From: Massilia yuzhufengensis
GTDB taxonomy: Bacteria; Pseudomonadota; Gammaproteobacteria; Burkholderiales; Burkholderiaceae_D
Reading direction: 5' to 3'
Length of the DNA: 64,000 nucleotides
Assembly: GCF_900112225.1 (NCBI RefSeq)
Contig: NZ_FOLD01000005.1
Location: 62,001 to 126,000, forward strand
The notes under the pieces are model-generated. The model did no database searches. It was not told the DNA's origin and saw nothing but the letters and a program-made list of their open reading frames with translations. Each line of letters begins with the position of its first letter. The stretch's first letter is position 1. Positions 8,002 to 15,446 of this stretch are shown here, piece after piece. The position numbers were made by a program, and so were the translations under genes.

Positions 8002-9045
8002 TTAGCGCGCTGCGTTCAGTGCCGGCCCCGCATACCGCATCACGAGGCCCTTCGGTCCCACCGCCCAGCCCTGCGTGGGGCTGGCGAAGCCGACCGTGTT
8101 CACCGGCGTCTTGTCCAGCTCGGTCCACTTGCGGCCGCCATCGAGCGAATAGCCCGATCCGGCCAGGCCGGCCGCCACCAGCGCGCGCGGCGCGCCCGGC
8201 ACCGGCATCACTACCGACAGGTAGCCGGCCGGCGCCACCTCGACCGGCGTCCAGCTGGCGCCGCCGTCCTGTGTGTAGGCGCCGTTGACGCCGGCCATGC
8301 GGGCCTGCTTGTAGTCGCCGCCGGCGGCAAAACCGTCCTTGCTGTTGAGGAAGGCGACCGAGAACACGCCGCGTGCGGGCGCGCCGGCCGGGATCGGGGT
8401 GGAGGAAGCGCGCCAGGTCTTGCCGCGGTCGGCCGAGTGGAACACGCGCGCGGTAGCGCTGCCGCCGGTGGCGATCCAGGCGTCGTTCGCGCCGGCCACG
8501 CTCAGGCAAGTGCCGCTGGCGGCAAAGGCGCCCTCGTTCGGCATCGCCTCGATGCCCTTGGCGGCAACCTCAAGCCAGGTCTTGCCGCCGTCGCTCGTGG
8601 TGTAGACCTGGAAGCTGCCCTTGACCGGGTCGCCGAACAGGATGCCGTTGTCCTTGTCCCAGAATGCCATCGCGTCCCAGAAGCCCTCTGCTACCCCATT
8701 CGTGACCACCAGGCGCCAGGTCGCGCCGCCGTCTTCCGTGCGGTAGATGCGCGAAGCCGCGCCGGGCCCGGCCCCCATCGCCACGGCGGTGCTGGCGTCG
8801 AAGGCCTGGATGTCGCGCAAGTCGATCTTGTCGGCGTCCGGTACCTGCATCGCCTGCCAGGTCTTGCCGTCGACGGTGCGCAGGACCGTGCCCCTGGCGC
8901 CGCTGGCCCAGGCCACCTTGTCGCTGACGACGGACAGGCCGCGCAGCTCGGCATCGGAACCGCTGGTGATGGCTTGCCAGGACTGGGCGAAGGCCCCGCT
9001 GGAGGACAGCAGGGCGGCGGTGAACACAACGCGTGACAGGGACAT
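8002..9045 (-). CDS. Ycf48/BNR-repeat beta-propeller protein, exported
   Basis: The 347-residue product has a signal peptide (MSLSRVVFTAALLSSSGAFA) and repeated sialidase-like Asp-box motifs: TEDGGATWR, TSDGGKTWLE, SADRGKTWRA, TQDGGASWTP and SLDGGRKWTE, spaced about 45-60 residues apart. This is the pattern of Ycf48-like propellers, which in cyanobacteria assist photosystem II assembly and in other bacteria have no settled role; here it is a periplasmic propeller of unknown function. The start at 9045 is preferred over 9057 because it opens the signal peptide. It follows the efflux operon in the same direction, 59 bp after it. Confidence 0.82.
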   Translation of the reverse strand: MSLSRVVFTAALLSSSGAFAQSWQAITSGSDAELRGLSVVSDKVAWASGARGTVLRTVDGKTWQAMQVPDADKIDLRDIQAFDASTAVAMGAGPGAASRIYRTEDGGATWRLVVTNGVAEGFWDAMAFWDKDNGILFGDPVKGSFQVYTTSDGGKTWLEVAAKGIEAMPNEGAFAASGTCLSVAGANDAWIATGGSATARVFHSADRGKTWRASSTPIPAGAPARGVFSVAFLNSKDGFAAGGDYKQARMAGVNGAYTQDGGASWTPVEVAPAGYLSVVMPVPGAPRALVAAGLAGSGYSLDGGRKWTELDKTPVNTVGFASPTQGWAVGPKGLVMRYAGPALNAAR

Positions 9046-9104
9046 GGTTTCTCGCATGGTTGAGTAACGATGGTCCATTGTAGCGCCGTCCCTGTACACC
9101 CTTG

Positions 9105-10562
9105 CTATTTCACTGTGGGGGCCTTGGCGATCGTGGCGACCGGCTCGCCCTGCTCCCAACCGCCGCCGAGCGCGCGCGCCACGGCCACGGTGGCCAGCAG
9201 GCGCTGGGTGCGGATCTGGCTGGCCGCGCGGTCGGCCGCCAGCGCATTGCGCTGGGCGTCGGTCACGTCGAGGTAGGTCGACAGGCCGCGCCCGTAGCGC
9301 GCCTGCGCCACCAGCAGCGCGCGCGCCGCCGCCTGCTGGGCCTGGGCCTGCAAGTCGCCCTGCAGCTGGCGCTGCTGCACGTCGGACAGCGCGTCTTCCA
9401 CTTCGCGCAGCGCGGTGAGCAAGCGCGTGTCGTGGTTGGCGCGCGCTTCTTCGTAGCGCGCTTTCGACAACGCCAGGTTGGCCTGGTTGCGGCCGCCGTC
9501 GAATACCGGCAGCGACAGCGCCAGCGGCCCGAACGAGAACTGGCGCGCACCGCCGCTGGCCAGGTCGCGCAGGTGCTCGGAGGCGAAGCCGAAGTTCGAG
9601 GTCAGCGACAGCGATGGGTAGAAGGCGCCTTCGGCCACGCCCACCTGGGCATTGAAGGACTTCAGCTGCGCGACGCTGGCCGCCAGGTCCGGGCGCTGGC
9701 CGACCAGCGAAGCCGGCAGGCCGACCGGAATCGCGGGCGGCAGCGGCAGCTGGGCCGACGCACTGTCCGCCAGCAGCGGCGCGCTCGGCGAGGCGCCCAC
9801 CAGCGTGGCCAGCGCATGCTCCACCGTATTGCGCTGGCGCTGCACCTCGTGCAGGTCTGCTTCGGCATTGGCGCGCTCGATGCGGCTGCGCGACAAATCC
9901 AGCTCGTTGGTCAGGCCGGCCTTGAAGCGCGCCTCGACCAGCTCTTGCGCTTCGCGCCGCGCGTCCAGCGCACCGCGCAGGATCGCCAGTTCCGCATCCA
10001 GCCCGCGCAGCTGCCAGTACGAGGACGCCACCTGGCTGGACAGCAGCAGGATCACGCCGTCGCGGTCGTCCTGGGCCACCAGCGCCTGGGCGTCCGAGGC
10101 TTCGACCACGCGCCGCACCCGGCCCCACAGGTCGAGCTCATACGAGAGCGAAGCGCCGACCGTGTAGTTGTTGCCTTCGATCGAGCGTCCGCCCAGCGCG
10201 ATGCCTTGCGCGGTCTCGCTCGAGGTGCGGGTGTTCGAGATGCCCGCGCCCAGCGCCACGTTGGGCGCCTGCCCCGCGCGCACCACGCCCAGCTGGGCCT
10301 GGGCCTGCAGCAGGCGCTGGGCGGCGGCCTTCACGCCGGGGTTGTCGCGCAGGGCGCGCGCTTCCAGGCTATCCAGGGTGGCGTCGCCAAACACGGTCCA
10401 CCAGTTGGCCGGCAGGCGGGCCGTATCGCCCGCTGGCGCCGCATGGCGGTAGGCTGCGTCGAGGGCGCCGGCCGGGGCCTGGAAGTCGGGACCGAGGGTG
10501 GTGCAGCCTGCCAGCGCCGCGGCCAGTGCGGAAACGAGTGCAAAATTTTTGATCATGTTCAT
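9105..10562 (-). CDS. Outer-membrane efflux lipoprotein (NodT/OprM family)
   Basis: A 485-residue outer membrane channel of the TolC superfamily. The N-terminus is a lipoprotein signal with lipobox LAGC (ALAAALAGCTTLGP). Two OEP repeats follow with the characteristic ANWWTVFGDATLDSLEARAL and LRDLASGGARQFSFGPLALS landmarks, and LPVFDGGRNQANL. It forms the exit duct of the tripartite pump with EmrA and EmrB encoded just upstream in the same operon (16-bp gap). AAGGA stands 9 nt ahead of the ATG. Confidence 0.93.
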   Translation of the reverse strand: MNMIKNFALVSALAAALAGCTTLGPDFQAPAGALDAAYRHAAPAGDTARLPANWWTVFGDATLDSLEARALRDNPGVKAAAQRLLQAQAQLGVVRAGQAPNVALGAGISNTRTSSETAQGIALGGRSIEGNNYTVGASLSYELDLWGRVRRVVEASDAQALVAQDDRDGVILLLSSQVASSYWQLRGLDAELAILRGALDARREAQELVEARFKAGLTNELDLSRSRIERANAEADLHEVQRQRNTVEHALATLVGASPSAPLLADSASAQLPLPPAIPVGLPASLVGQRPDLAASVAQLKSFNAQVGVAEGAFYPSLSLTSNFGFASEHLRDLASGGARQFSFGPLALSLPVFDGGRNQANLALSKARYEEARANHDTRLLTALREVEDALSDVQQRQLQGDLQAQAQQAAARALLVAQARYGRGLSTYLDVTDAQRNALAADRAASQIRTQRLLATVAVARALGGGWEQGEPVATIAKAPTVK

Positions 10563-10578
10563 ATTCTTGATTCCTTAA

Positions 10579-12171
10579 TCAGTGCGCAGCCGAAGCGCCG
10601 CCCGGCGACTTGACCTTGTCGGCCAGCCAGATCGCGCCGATGCAGGCCAGCAGCACGATGCCGATGATCCAGAAGCCGTCGTTGTAGGCCATCACATAGG
10701 CTTCGCGCCGCACGATGCGGTCGACCACGGCCAGCGCCTGGTTGGCCGCCGTTGCCGGGTCGACGCCGCCGGCGATGAAGCCCTGGGTCAGCTGTTCGAG
10801 GCGCTGCTGGGTCGGCAGCGCGTAGTTCGACACCGCCTCGCCCAGGCGCGCCGAATGGAAGTGCTCGCGCACGCTCAGGGCCGTGGCCAGCAGAGCGATG
10901 CCAATCGAGCCGCCCAGGTTGCGGGTCATGTTGAACAGGCTCGAGGCCGACGGCATGTCCTTGGGCGCCACGCCCGCCATCGCAAAATTCGACAAGGTCA
11001 GCATCACGAAGGGCTGGCCGATGGCGCGCACCACCTGGGTCACCATCAGCTGGTCGTAGCCGGTGCTGGCATCCATGAAGGCGTTCATCAGGCAGGAGCC
11101 GCCGAACAGCAGCAGGCCGAAGGAGCACAGGATGCGGTTGTCCACTTTCGACGACAGGGCCGCCGCGAACGGCATCACCAAGAGTTGCGGCAGGCCGACC
11201 CAGGCGATCACTTCGCCGATCTGCATCGGCGTGTAGCCGGCGATCTGGCCCAGGTAGAGCGGCAGCAGGAAGGACGAGCCATACAGGCCCATGCCGGTCA
11301 CCGCCGACAGCACGGTCGCCACCAAGAAGTTACGCTGGCCGTACAGGCGCAGGTTGACGAAGGGGTCGGGCCGGGTGAAGCTCAGGGCCACCCAGCCGAG
11401 GATGCCCACCAGCGACAGCGCGGCGAAGGTGACGATGAAGGACGACTCGAACCAGTCCTTCGAATTGCCCTCTTCCAGGAAGATCGTCAGGCAGGCCAGG
11501 CCCATCGCCATCAGGGCGATGCCCAGCCAGTCGGCGTTGAACAGGGTCTTGAAGTTCGGCTTTTCCGGCGCCAGGCCGTAGGCCATGCCGGCGATCAGCA
11601 GCACGCCCGGCACCCAGTTGATGTAGAAGATCGAGGGCCAGCCGTACAGCTCCGACAGGTAGCCGCCCAGGGTCGGGCCCATGGCCGGGGCCAGGGTGGC
11701 GGTGAGGCCGAAGATGGCCATGCCGACCGCGCGCTTGGAGGCGGGCAGGCGGGTCATCACCAGCGTCATCGCCATCGGGATCAGGGCGCCGCCGGTGAAA
11801 CCCTGCAGCATGCGGAACACGATCATGCTTTCCAGGTTCCAGGCCGCGCCGCACAGCGTGGAGAACACCAGGAACAGCGCGGTGGTGCCGATCATGTAGT
11901 AGCGCACCCCGAAGGCGCGCGTGAACAGCGCGGTAAGCGGGATCACGACGATCTCGGCGCACAGGTAGGCGGTCGAGATCCACGAGCCCTCTTCCTGGGT
12001 GGCCGACAGCGTGCCGAGGATGTCGCGCAGCGAGGAGTTGGTGATCTGGATGTCGAGCACCGCCATGAAAGCGCCCAGCATGCCGGCCGCCACCGCGATC
12101 CAGGTGCGGGCGTCGATGCGGGCGCCATCCAGCGGTGCGGCGGGCAGCGCGGCCTTGGTGAGGCTGGTCAT
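10579..12171 (-). CDS. emrB: DHA2-family multidrug efflux MFS permease
   Basis: A 530-residue major facilitator protein of the 14-helix DrugH+ antiporter type 2 class. Helix 1 motif D1 is seen in AAGMLGAFMAVLDIQITNSSLRDI (about 33-56, shown in part), motif A-like loops follow, and motif C appears in LTATLAPAMGPTLGGYLSELYGWPSIFYIN. It lies between the membrane fusion protein and the outer membrane channel genes, so the three probably form one pump exporting drugs or toxic small molecules across both membranes. The gap to emrA is 9 bp. Confidence 0.94.
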   Translation of the reverse strand: MTSLTKAALPAAPLDGARIDARTWIAVAAGMLGAFMAVLDIQITNSSLRDILGTLSATQEEGSWISTAYLCAEIVVIPLTALFTRAFGVRYYMIGTTALFLVFSTLCGAAWNLESMIVFRMLQGFTGGALIPMAMTLVMTRLPASKRAVGMAIFGLTATLAPAMGPTLGGYLSELYGWPSIFYINWVPGVLLIAGMAYGLAPEKPNFKTLFNADWLGIALMAMGLACLTIFLEEGNSKDWFESSFIVTFAALSLVGILGWVALSFTRPDPFVNLRLYGQRNFLVATVLSAVTGMGLYGSSFLLPLYLGQIAGYTPMQIGEVIAWVGLPQLLVMPFAAALSSKVDNRILCSFGLLLFGGSCLMNAFMDASTGYDQLMVTQVVRAIGQPFVMLTLSNFAMAGVAPKDMPSASSLFNMTRNLGGSIGIALLATALSVREHFHSARLGEAVSNYALPTQQRLEQLTQGFIAGGVDPATAANQALAVVDRIVRREAYVMAYNDGFWIIGIVLLACIGAIWLADKVKSPGGASAAH

Positions 12172-12180
12172 GATGGAACC

Positions 12181-13323
12181 TTAGTGAGCGGCCGCAGCCG
12201 TCTGCACGTGGGCGCTCTGTTGGCCCAGTTCGACCTCGGCCACCACCGACATGCCCGGCACCAGGCGCCCGGCGTATTTCTTCACGTCCGCCGGGTCGAG
12301 CACGATCTTGACCGGCACGCGCTGGACGATCTTGGTGAAGTTGCCGGTGGCGTTATCCGAGGGCAGCAGCGCGAACTGGTTGCCCGAGGCCGGCGAGAAG
12401 CTGTGCACGCGGCCCACCAGGTGCTTGCCCGGCAGCGCATCGACCTCGAGCGCCACCTGCTGGCCCGGCACCAGCTCGGCCAGCTGGGTTTCCTTGAAAT
12501 TGGCGGTAACCCAGACCTCGTCCTCGACCACGGCCAGCAACTGCTGGCCCGGCTGCACGCGGGCGCCTACTTCGACACTGCGCTTGCCGACCCGGCCCGC
12601 GACCGGGGCCACGATGCGGTTGTAGGCCAGCTGCTGGCGCGCATCCTTCAGTTGCGCCTGCAGCACCTTGACTTGCGCCTTGAGCACGTCGCGGCCGGCG
12701 TCCGCGGCGGCCACCTGGGCCAGCGCGGCGCTGGCGCTCTCGCGGCGCGCAGACACGTCGGCAACCGCGCCGGCGCGGGCCGCGCTCGAGGCGTCCACTT
12801 CCGCCTTCGAGACCGCCTTCATGGTGTCGGTATACAGCTGGCCGAAACGGTCGGCGTCCTGGCGCGCGCGCACCAGCTGGGCTTCGGCCTGCTTCACCTG
12901 GGCGGCGGCGGCGGCGGCCTGCGCCTTCACCTGCGCCACCTGGGCGCCGGCCTGGCCGATCTGCTGCTCTACCGAGGCGATCTGCGCTTCGATCTGTTCG
13001 ATGCGCACCGCGTGGTCGGCCGGATCCAGTTCGGCGATCACGTCGCCTGCTTTTACGTGCTGGTTGTCGTCCACCAGTACCCGGGTGACCACGCCGGCCA
13101 CGCGGCTCGACACCGGGTGCACCCGGCCGGTGACATAGGCATTCTCGGTTTCCACGTAATGGTGGCTGCGGTACCACATGCGCCCGCCCGCACCGATGGC
13201 GGCCAGGGCGATCAGCGCCACCGCGCCCAGCACGCGCTTGTTGGGCGGGGTCTTGCCAGGGGCTGCCGGTGCGGGGACAGCGGCGGCGGGTTGCTGGGCG
13301 GCCGGGGTGTGCGATTCTGCCAT
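12181..13323 (-). CDS. emrA: HlyD-family membrane fusion protein of the EmrAB pump
   Basis: A 380-residue periplasmic adaptor: a short Pro/Ala-rich cytoplasmic N-terminus, one TM segment (VLGAVALIALAAIGAGG, about 30-46), a barrel-sandwich half (RVHPVSSRVAGVVTRVLVDD), a long alpha-hairpin with Ala/Gln-rich coiled coil (about 110-230), and the second lipoyl half (YNRIVAPVAGRVGKRSVEVG). A C-terminal beta-barrel follows. It bridges EmrB and the outer-membrane factor. The start at 13323 is chosen because longer upstream extensions run through the promoter and the TetR operator. Confidence 0.93.
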   Translation of the reverse strand: MAESHTPAAQQPAAAVPAPAAPGKTPPNKRVLGAVALIALAAIGAGGRMWYRSHHYVETENAYVTGRVHPVSSRVAGVVTRVLVDDNQHVKAGDVIAELDPADHAVRIEQIEAQIASVEQQIGQAGAQVAQVKAQAAAAAAQVKQAEAQLVRARQDADRFGQLYTDTMKAVSKAEVDASSAARAGAVADVSARRESASAALAQVAAADAGRDVLKAQVKVLQAQLKDARQQLAYNRIVAPVAGRVGKRSVEVGARVQPGQQLLAVVEDEVWVTANFKETQLAELVPGQQVALEVDALPGKHLVGRVHSFSPASGNQFALLPSDNATGNFTKIVQRVPVKIVLDPADVKKYAGRLVPGMSVVAEVELGQQSAHVQTAAAAH

Positions 13324-13360
13324 GGGGTCGAACTCCGATGAAATGAAATGGATTAAGCGC

Positions 13361-13389
13361 ATTATTCGACAAGCGCTGGCCGAAGTCAA
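13361..13389 (-). promoter_or_regulatory. Sigma-70 promoter of the emrA-emrB-oprM operon
   Basis: On the minus strand TTGACT (13384-13389) and AATAAT (13361-13366) are separated by 17 bp, a near-consensus promoter 38 bp before the emrA start. The palindromic operator lies immediately upstream of the -35 box. Confidence 0.75.
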
Positions 13390-13391
13390 GA

Positions 13392-13413
13392 AATGAAACG
13401 GTTGCATTTCATT
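13392..13413. promoter_or_regulatory. Palindromic operator between emrA and the TetR gene
   Basis: AATGAAA, 8 nt, TTTCATT: seven-bp perfect arms. The site adjoins the emrA -35 box and overlaps the -35 box of the divergent tetR promoter, so one bound TetR dimer could repress both. Extra GATGAAATGAAATG half-site-like text lies at 13338-13350 near the emrA start. Confidence 0.65.
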
Positions 13414-13430
13414 AGAGGCTGGATTACAGT
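13402..13430 (+). promoter_or_regulatory. Candidate promoter of the TetR gene
   Basis: TTGCAT (13402-13407), 17 bp, TACAGT (13425-13430). The ATG at 13438 falls 7 nt after the -10 box, so the transcript may start at the A of the ATG (leaderless). Confidence 0.55.
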
Positions 13431-13437
13431 AAAGCCC

Positions 13438-14088
13438 ATGAGCAAAGCCACCCCCGAGACCACCCCACCGGCCAAATCCGCCGGCCGCCCCAAGGCGTCC
13501 GAAGTCGAGGCGCGCACCCGGGAACTGATCGATATCGCGGGTTGCCTGTTCCTGCGCCACGGCTATAACGGCCTGAGCCTGGAAGCGATCGCCCGCGAAG
13601 CGCGGGTCGCGGTGCGAACCATTTACGTGAAGTTCGGTGGCAAGGCCGGCCTGCTCAAGGCCGTGCTGGAAGCGCGCCGCGCGCGCTTTTTCCCGGTCGG
13701 GAAAATGGATGTCGACCAACGCCCGATGCGCGAGGTCATCGACGAGTTCGCCGGTCATTTCTACGACATGCTGTGCGAGCCCGACGCCATGGCCCTGCAG
13801 CGCGTGGTGATTGCGGAAGCCGGCAGCAACCCCGAGTTGGCCGAGGCCTTCTATGAGGCCGGTCCGCGCGCAACCCGGGAAATGCTCGAGCGCTATTTTG
13901 CCCGTGCCGATATCCAGGCCCAGCTGCGTCCCGACGCCCCGTACGCCCTGCTCGGTGCACACCTGATAGCCTGTATCAACGGCGACCCGGTGCTGCGCTT
14001 CCTGTTTCCCGACCTGCAGCCATCACGGGACGAGGCGCGCCATTTGCTTTCCGAACGTCTAGAGTTGTTTTACCGCAGCATATTTTGA
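13438..14088 (+). CDS. TetR/AcrR-family repressor of the efflux operon
   Basis: A 216-residue regulator. The N-terminal helix-turn-helix is typical: ARTRELIDIAGCLFLRHGYN then LSLEAIAREARVAVRTIYVKFGGKAGLL (about residues 23-70, shown in part). The rest is an all-helical ligand-binding and dimerisation domain. It is divergent from the emrA-emrB-oprM operon and separated from it by a 114-bp region holding both promoters and a palindrome, so it probably represses the pump and itself until an exported compound binds. The start at 13438 is preferred to 13393, because the latter lies inside the operator and would add residues before the basic Lys/Arg-rich N-terminus. Confidence 0.9.
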   Translation: MSKATPETTPPAKSAGRPKASEVEARTRELIDIAGCLFLRHGYNGLSLEAIAREARVAVRTIYVKFGGKAGLLKAVLEARRARFFPVGKMDVDQRPMREVIDEFAGHFYDMLCEPDAMALQRVVIAEAGSNPELAEAFYEAGPRATREMLERYFARADIQAQLRPDAPYALLGAHLIACINGDPVLRFLFPDLQPSRDEARHLLSERLELFYRSIF

Positions 14089-14175
14089 CCAAGCGGTAAA
14101 AAATCTGTGCGCCATCGCACCGACCTGGTGCGGGCGCTTATGACAAGCTGGACTCCTTGTTACTAGGAGAATGTC

Positions 14176-14223
14176 ATGGACAATACAACAACAGCGGCAG
14201 TTCGCCGCGAGGAGGCAGCATGA
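14176..14223 (+). CDS. Possible 15-residue leader peptide
   Basis: A tiny open frame encodes MDNTTTAAVRREEAA. It has a GGAGA Shine-Dalgarno upstream and its TGA overlaps the ATG of the next gene (ATGA), the layout of translational coupling. There is no regulatory amino acid run. It may equally be chance, with only the 61-residue gene being real. Confidence 0.3.
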   Translation: MDNTTTAAVRREEAA

Positions 14224-14405
14224 GCAAGTCTTCCCGCTATGAATGGCGTGACCAGCAGGCCTCCCTGCAGGAGCGCATGAAACTCTTCCTCCAGAAACCG
14301 GACAATGCGCAGCTCGAGGCGGTCATCGCCGAAATGCGCGCCTATGCCGCAGCTGCCCAAGCCGGCACGATCGATATCCCGGAACGCTTCGTCGCGTTCA
14401 CCTGA
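14220..14405 (+). CDS. Small hypothetical protein, 61 residues
   Basis: A soluble, mostly helical small protein starting MSKSSRYEWRDQQASLQERM and ending IPERFVAFT; no cysteine, no signal peptide, no membrane segment. GAGGAGG stands 6-7 nt before the ATG, a strong ribosome-binding site, and a good terminator follows at 14432, which together argue for a real gene. The family is not recognised. Confidence 0.7.
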   Translation: MSKSSRYEWRDQQASLQERMKLFLQKPDNAQLEAVIAEMRAYAAAAQAGTIDIPERFVAFT

Positions 14406-14431
14406 CGCCGCAAGCGGCGCTCGCCGCCATC

Positions 14432-14463
14432 ACGCCGCCCCGCGCAAGCCGGGCGGCGTTTTC
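14432..14463 (+). terminator. Rho-independent terminator after the 61-residue gene
   Basis: ACGCCGCCC, a 10-nt loop and GGGCGGCGT are followed by TTTT. It ends 27-58 bp past the stop at 14405. Confidence 0.8.
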
Positions 14464-14478
14464 ATGTGCGGATACGGT

Positions 14479-14796
14479 TCACGCCATGGCGGGTGCGGGA
14501 CTGCCCTGCCCCTGGGTCTCGAAGTCATACAGCCGGGACAGGCAGAACACCTTGCGCGGGGCGCGGTGCCGTTCGTGGATTTCGCGGGTCACGACCTCGA
14601 CCCGGCGCGGCTGCAGCGCTACCTGGCGCGGGTCGATCGGGTCTGCCGCGCCTTCGGCAAAGCGGGCGGCCAGTTGCTGGGAGATGGTGCCGGTGATAAT
14701 TGAGGACTCGCCTTCGACGGTGGTCCTGAGCTCGAAGCAGCGTGTTTCGGGTAAGACGAATACCGATCCGACATATTCATTGCCGTGCTCGTACAT
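14479..14796 (-). CDS. Hypothetical protein, 105 residues
   Basis: A small cytoplasmic protein starting MYEHGNEYVGSVFVLPETRC, with a mixed alpha/beta composition and a Pro/Ala-rich tail. An AGGAG ribosome-binding site precedes the ATG at proper spacing. It is convergent to the 61-residue gene. No domain is recognised; the N-terminal half has the alternating hydrophobic pattern of beta strands. Confidence 0.65.
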   Translation of the reverse strand: MYEHGNEYVGSVFVLPETRCFELRTTVEGESSIITGTISQQLAARFAEGAADPIDPRQVALQPRRVEVVTREIHERHRAPRKVFCLSRLYDFETQGQGSPAPAMA

Positions 14797-15020
14797 GGTG
14801 AGTCTCCTGTGGCGTTACACACGACCGGCGACAAGTGGGCTTGCCGCCACACGCCCCCATCATACGCCGCAGCGGCGCTGTCACGACTGAAATGTTTGCA
14901 CGCCGTTTCGCGCCGCCGGAATGCAATTCGCGCCCCCACGCAGCCGCCTCGTCGCAGGCACGCGCAAGCCAAGCAAGCACCTTCTAGAGTGGCGCCATCG
15001 ACTACCCACTGGAGACCCGC

Positions 15021-15437
15021 ATGCACCCGATCCGCACCGCCGCCTTCCTCGCCGCTTCCCTGTTTGCCCTCGGCGCCGGCGCCGCCGACCTGACCGTCCG
15101 CGTCAACGACGTGAGCTCGGCCCAGGGCAATATCCTGGTCGCCGTCTACGATTCGGCCGAAGGCTTCCTGAAGCGCCCGCTCAAGACGGCGCAGGTGGCG
15201 GCCGCCGCCGGGAAAGTAGAACTGGTCATCAGGGACCTGCCGGCCGGCGACTACGGCATTGCCCTGTTCCACGATGCCAACGGCAACAACAAGATGGACC
15301 GCAACCCCATGGGCATCCCCTCCGAGGACCATGCCTTCAGCAACAACGCGCGCGGCAACATGGGCCCGCCGAGCTTCGAGCAGGTCAAGCTCGCGCTGCC
15401 GGCCGCCGGCGCCACCGCCGACGTCAGCCTGCGCTAG
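15021..15437 (+). CDS. DUF2141 domain-containing exported protein
   Basis: The 138-residue protein has a signal peptide (MHPIRTAAFLAASLFALGAGA) and then fills a DUF2141 domain: DLTVRVNDVSSAQGNILVAV, FLKRPLKTAQV, LPAGDYGIALFHDANGNNKM, and the Pro/Phe-rich end NNARGNMGPPSFEQ. The domain looks like a small transthyretin-type beta sandwich. DUF2141 genes are often found near carotenoid or lipid genes, and here the carotenoid oxygenase follows after 9 bp, so the two are likely co-transcribed. The biochemical role is unknown. Confidence 0.88.
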   Translation: MHPIRTAAFLAASLFALGAGAADLTVRVNDVSSAQGNILVAVYDSAEGFLKRPLKTAQVAAAAGKVELVIRDLPAGDYGIALFHDANGNNKMDRNPMGIPSEDHAFSNNARGNMGPPSFEQVKLALPAAGATADVSLR

Positions 15438-15446
15438 GACGCCGCC

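Noticed and set aside
10582..13341. Plus-strand frame of about 900 codons opposite the efflux operon
   Set aside because: Antisense to emrB and emrA; no start signal or domain text; composition typical of a shadow.
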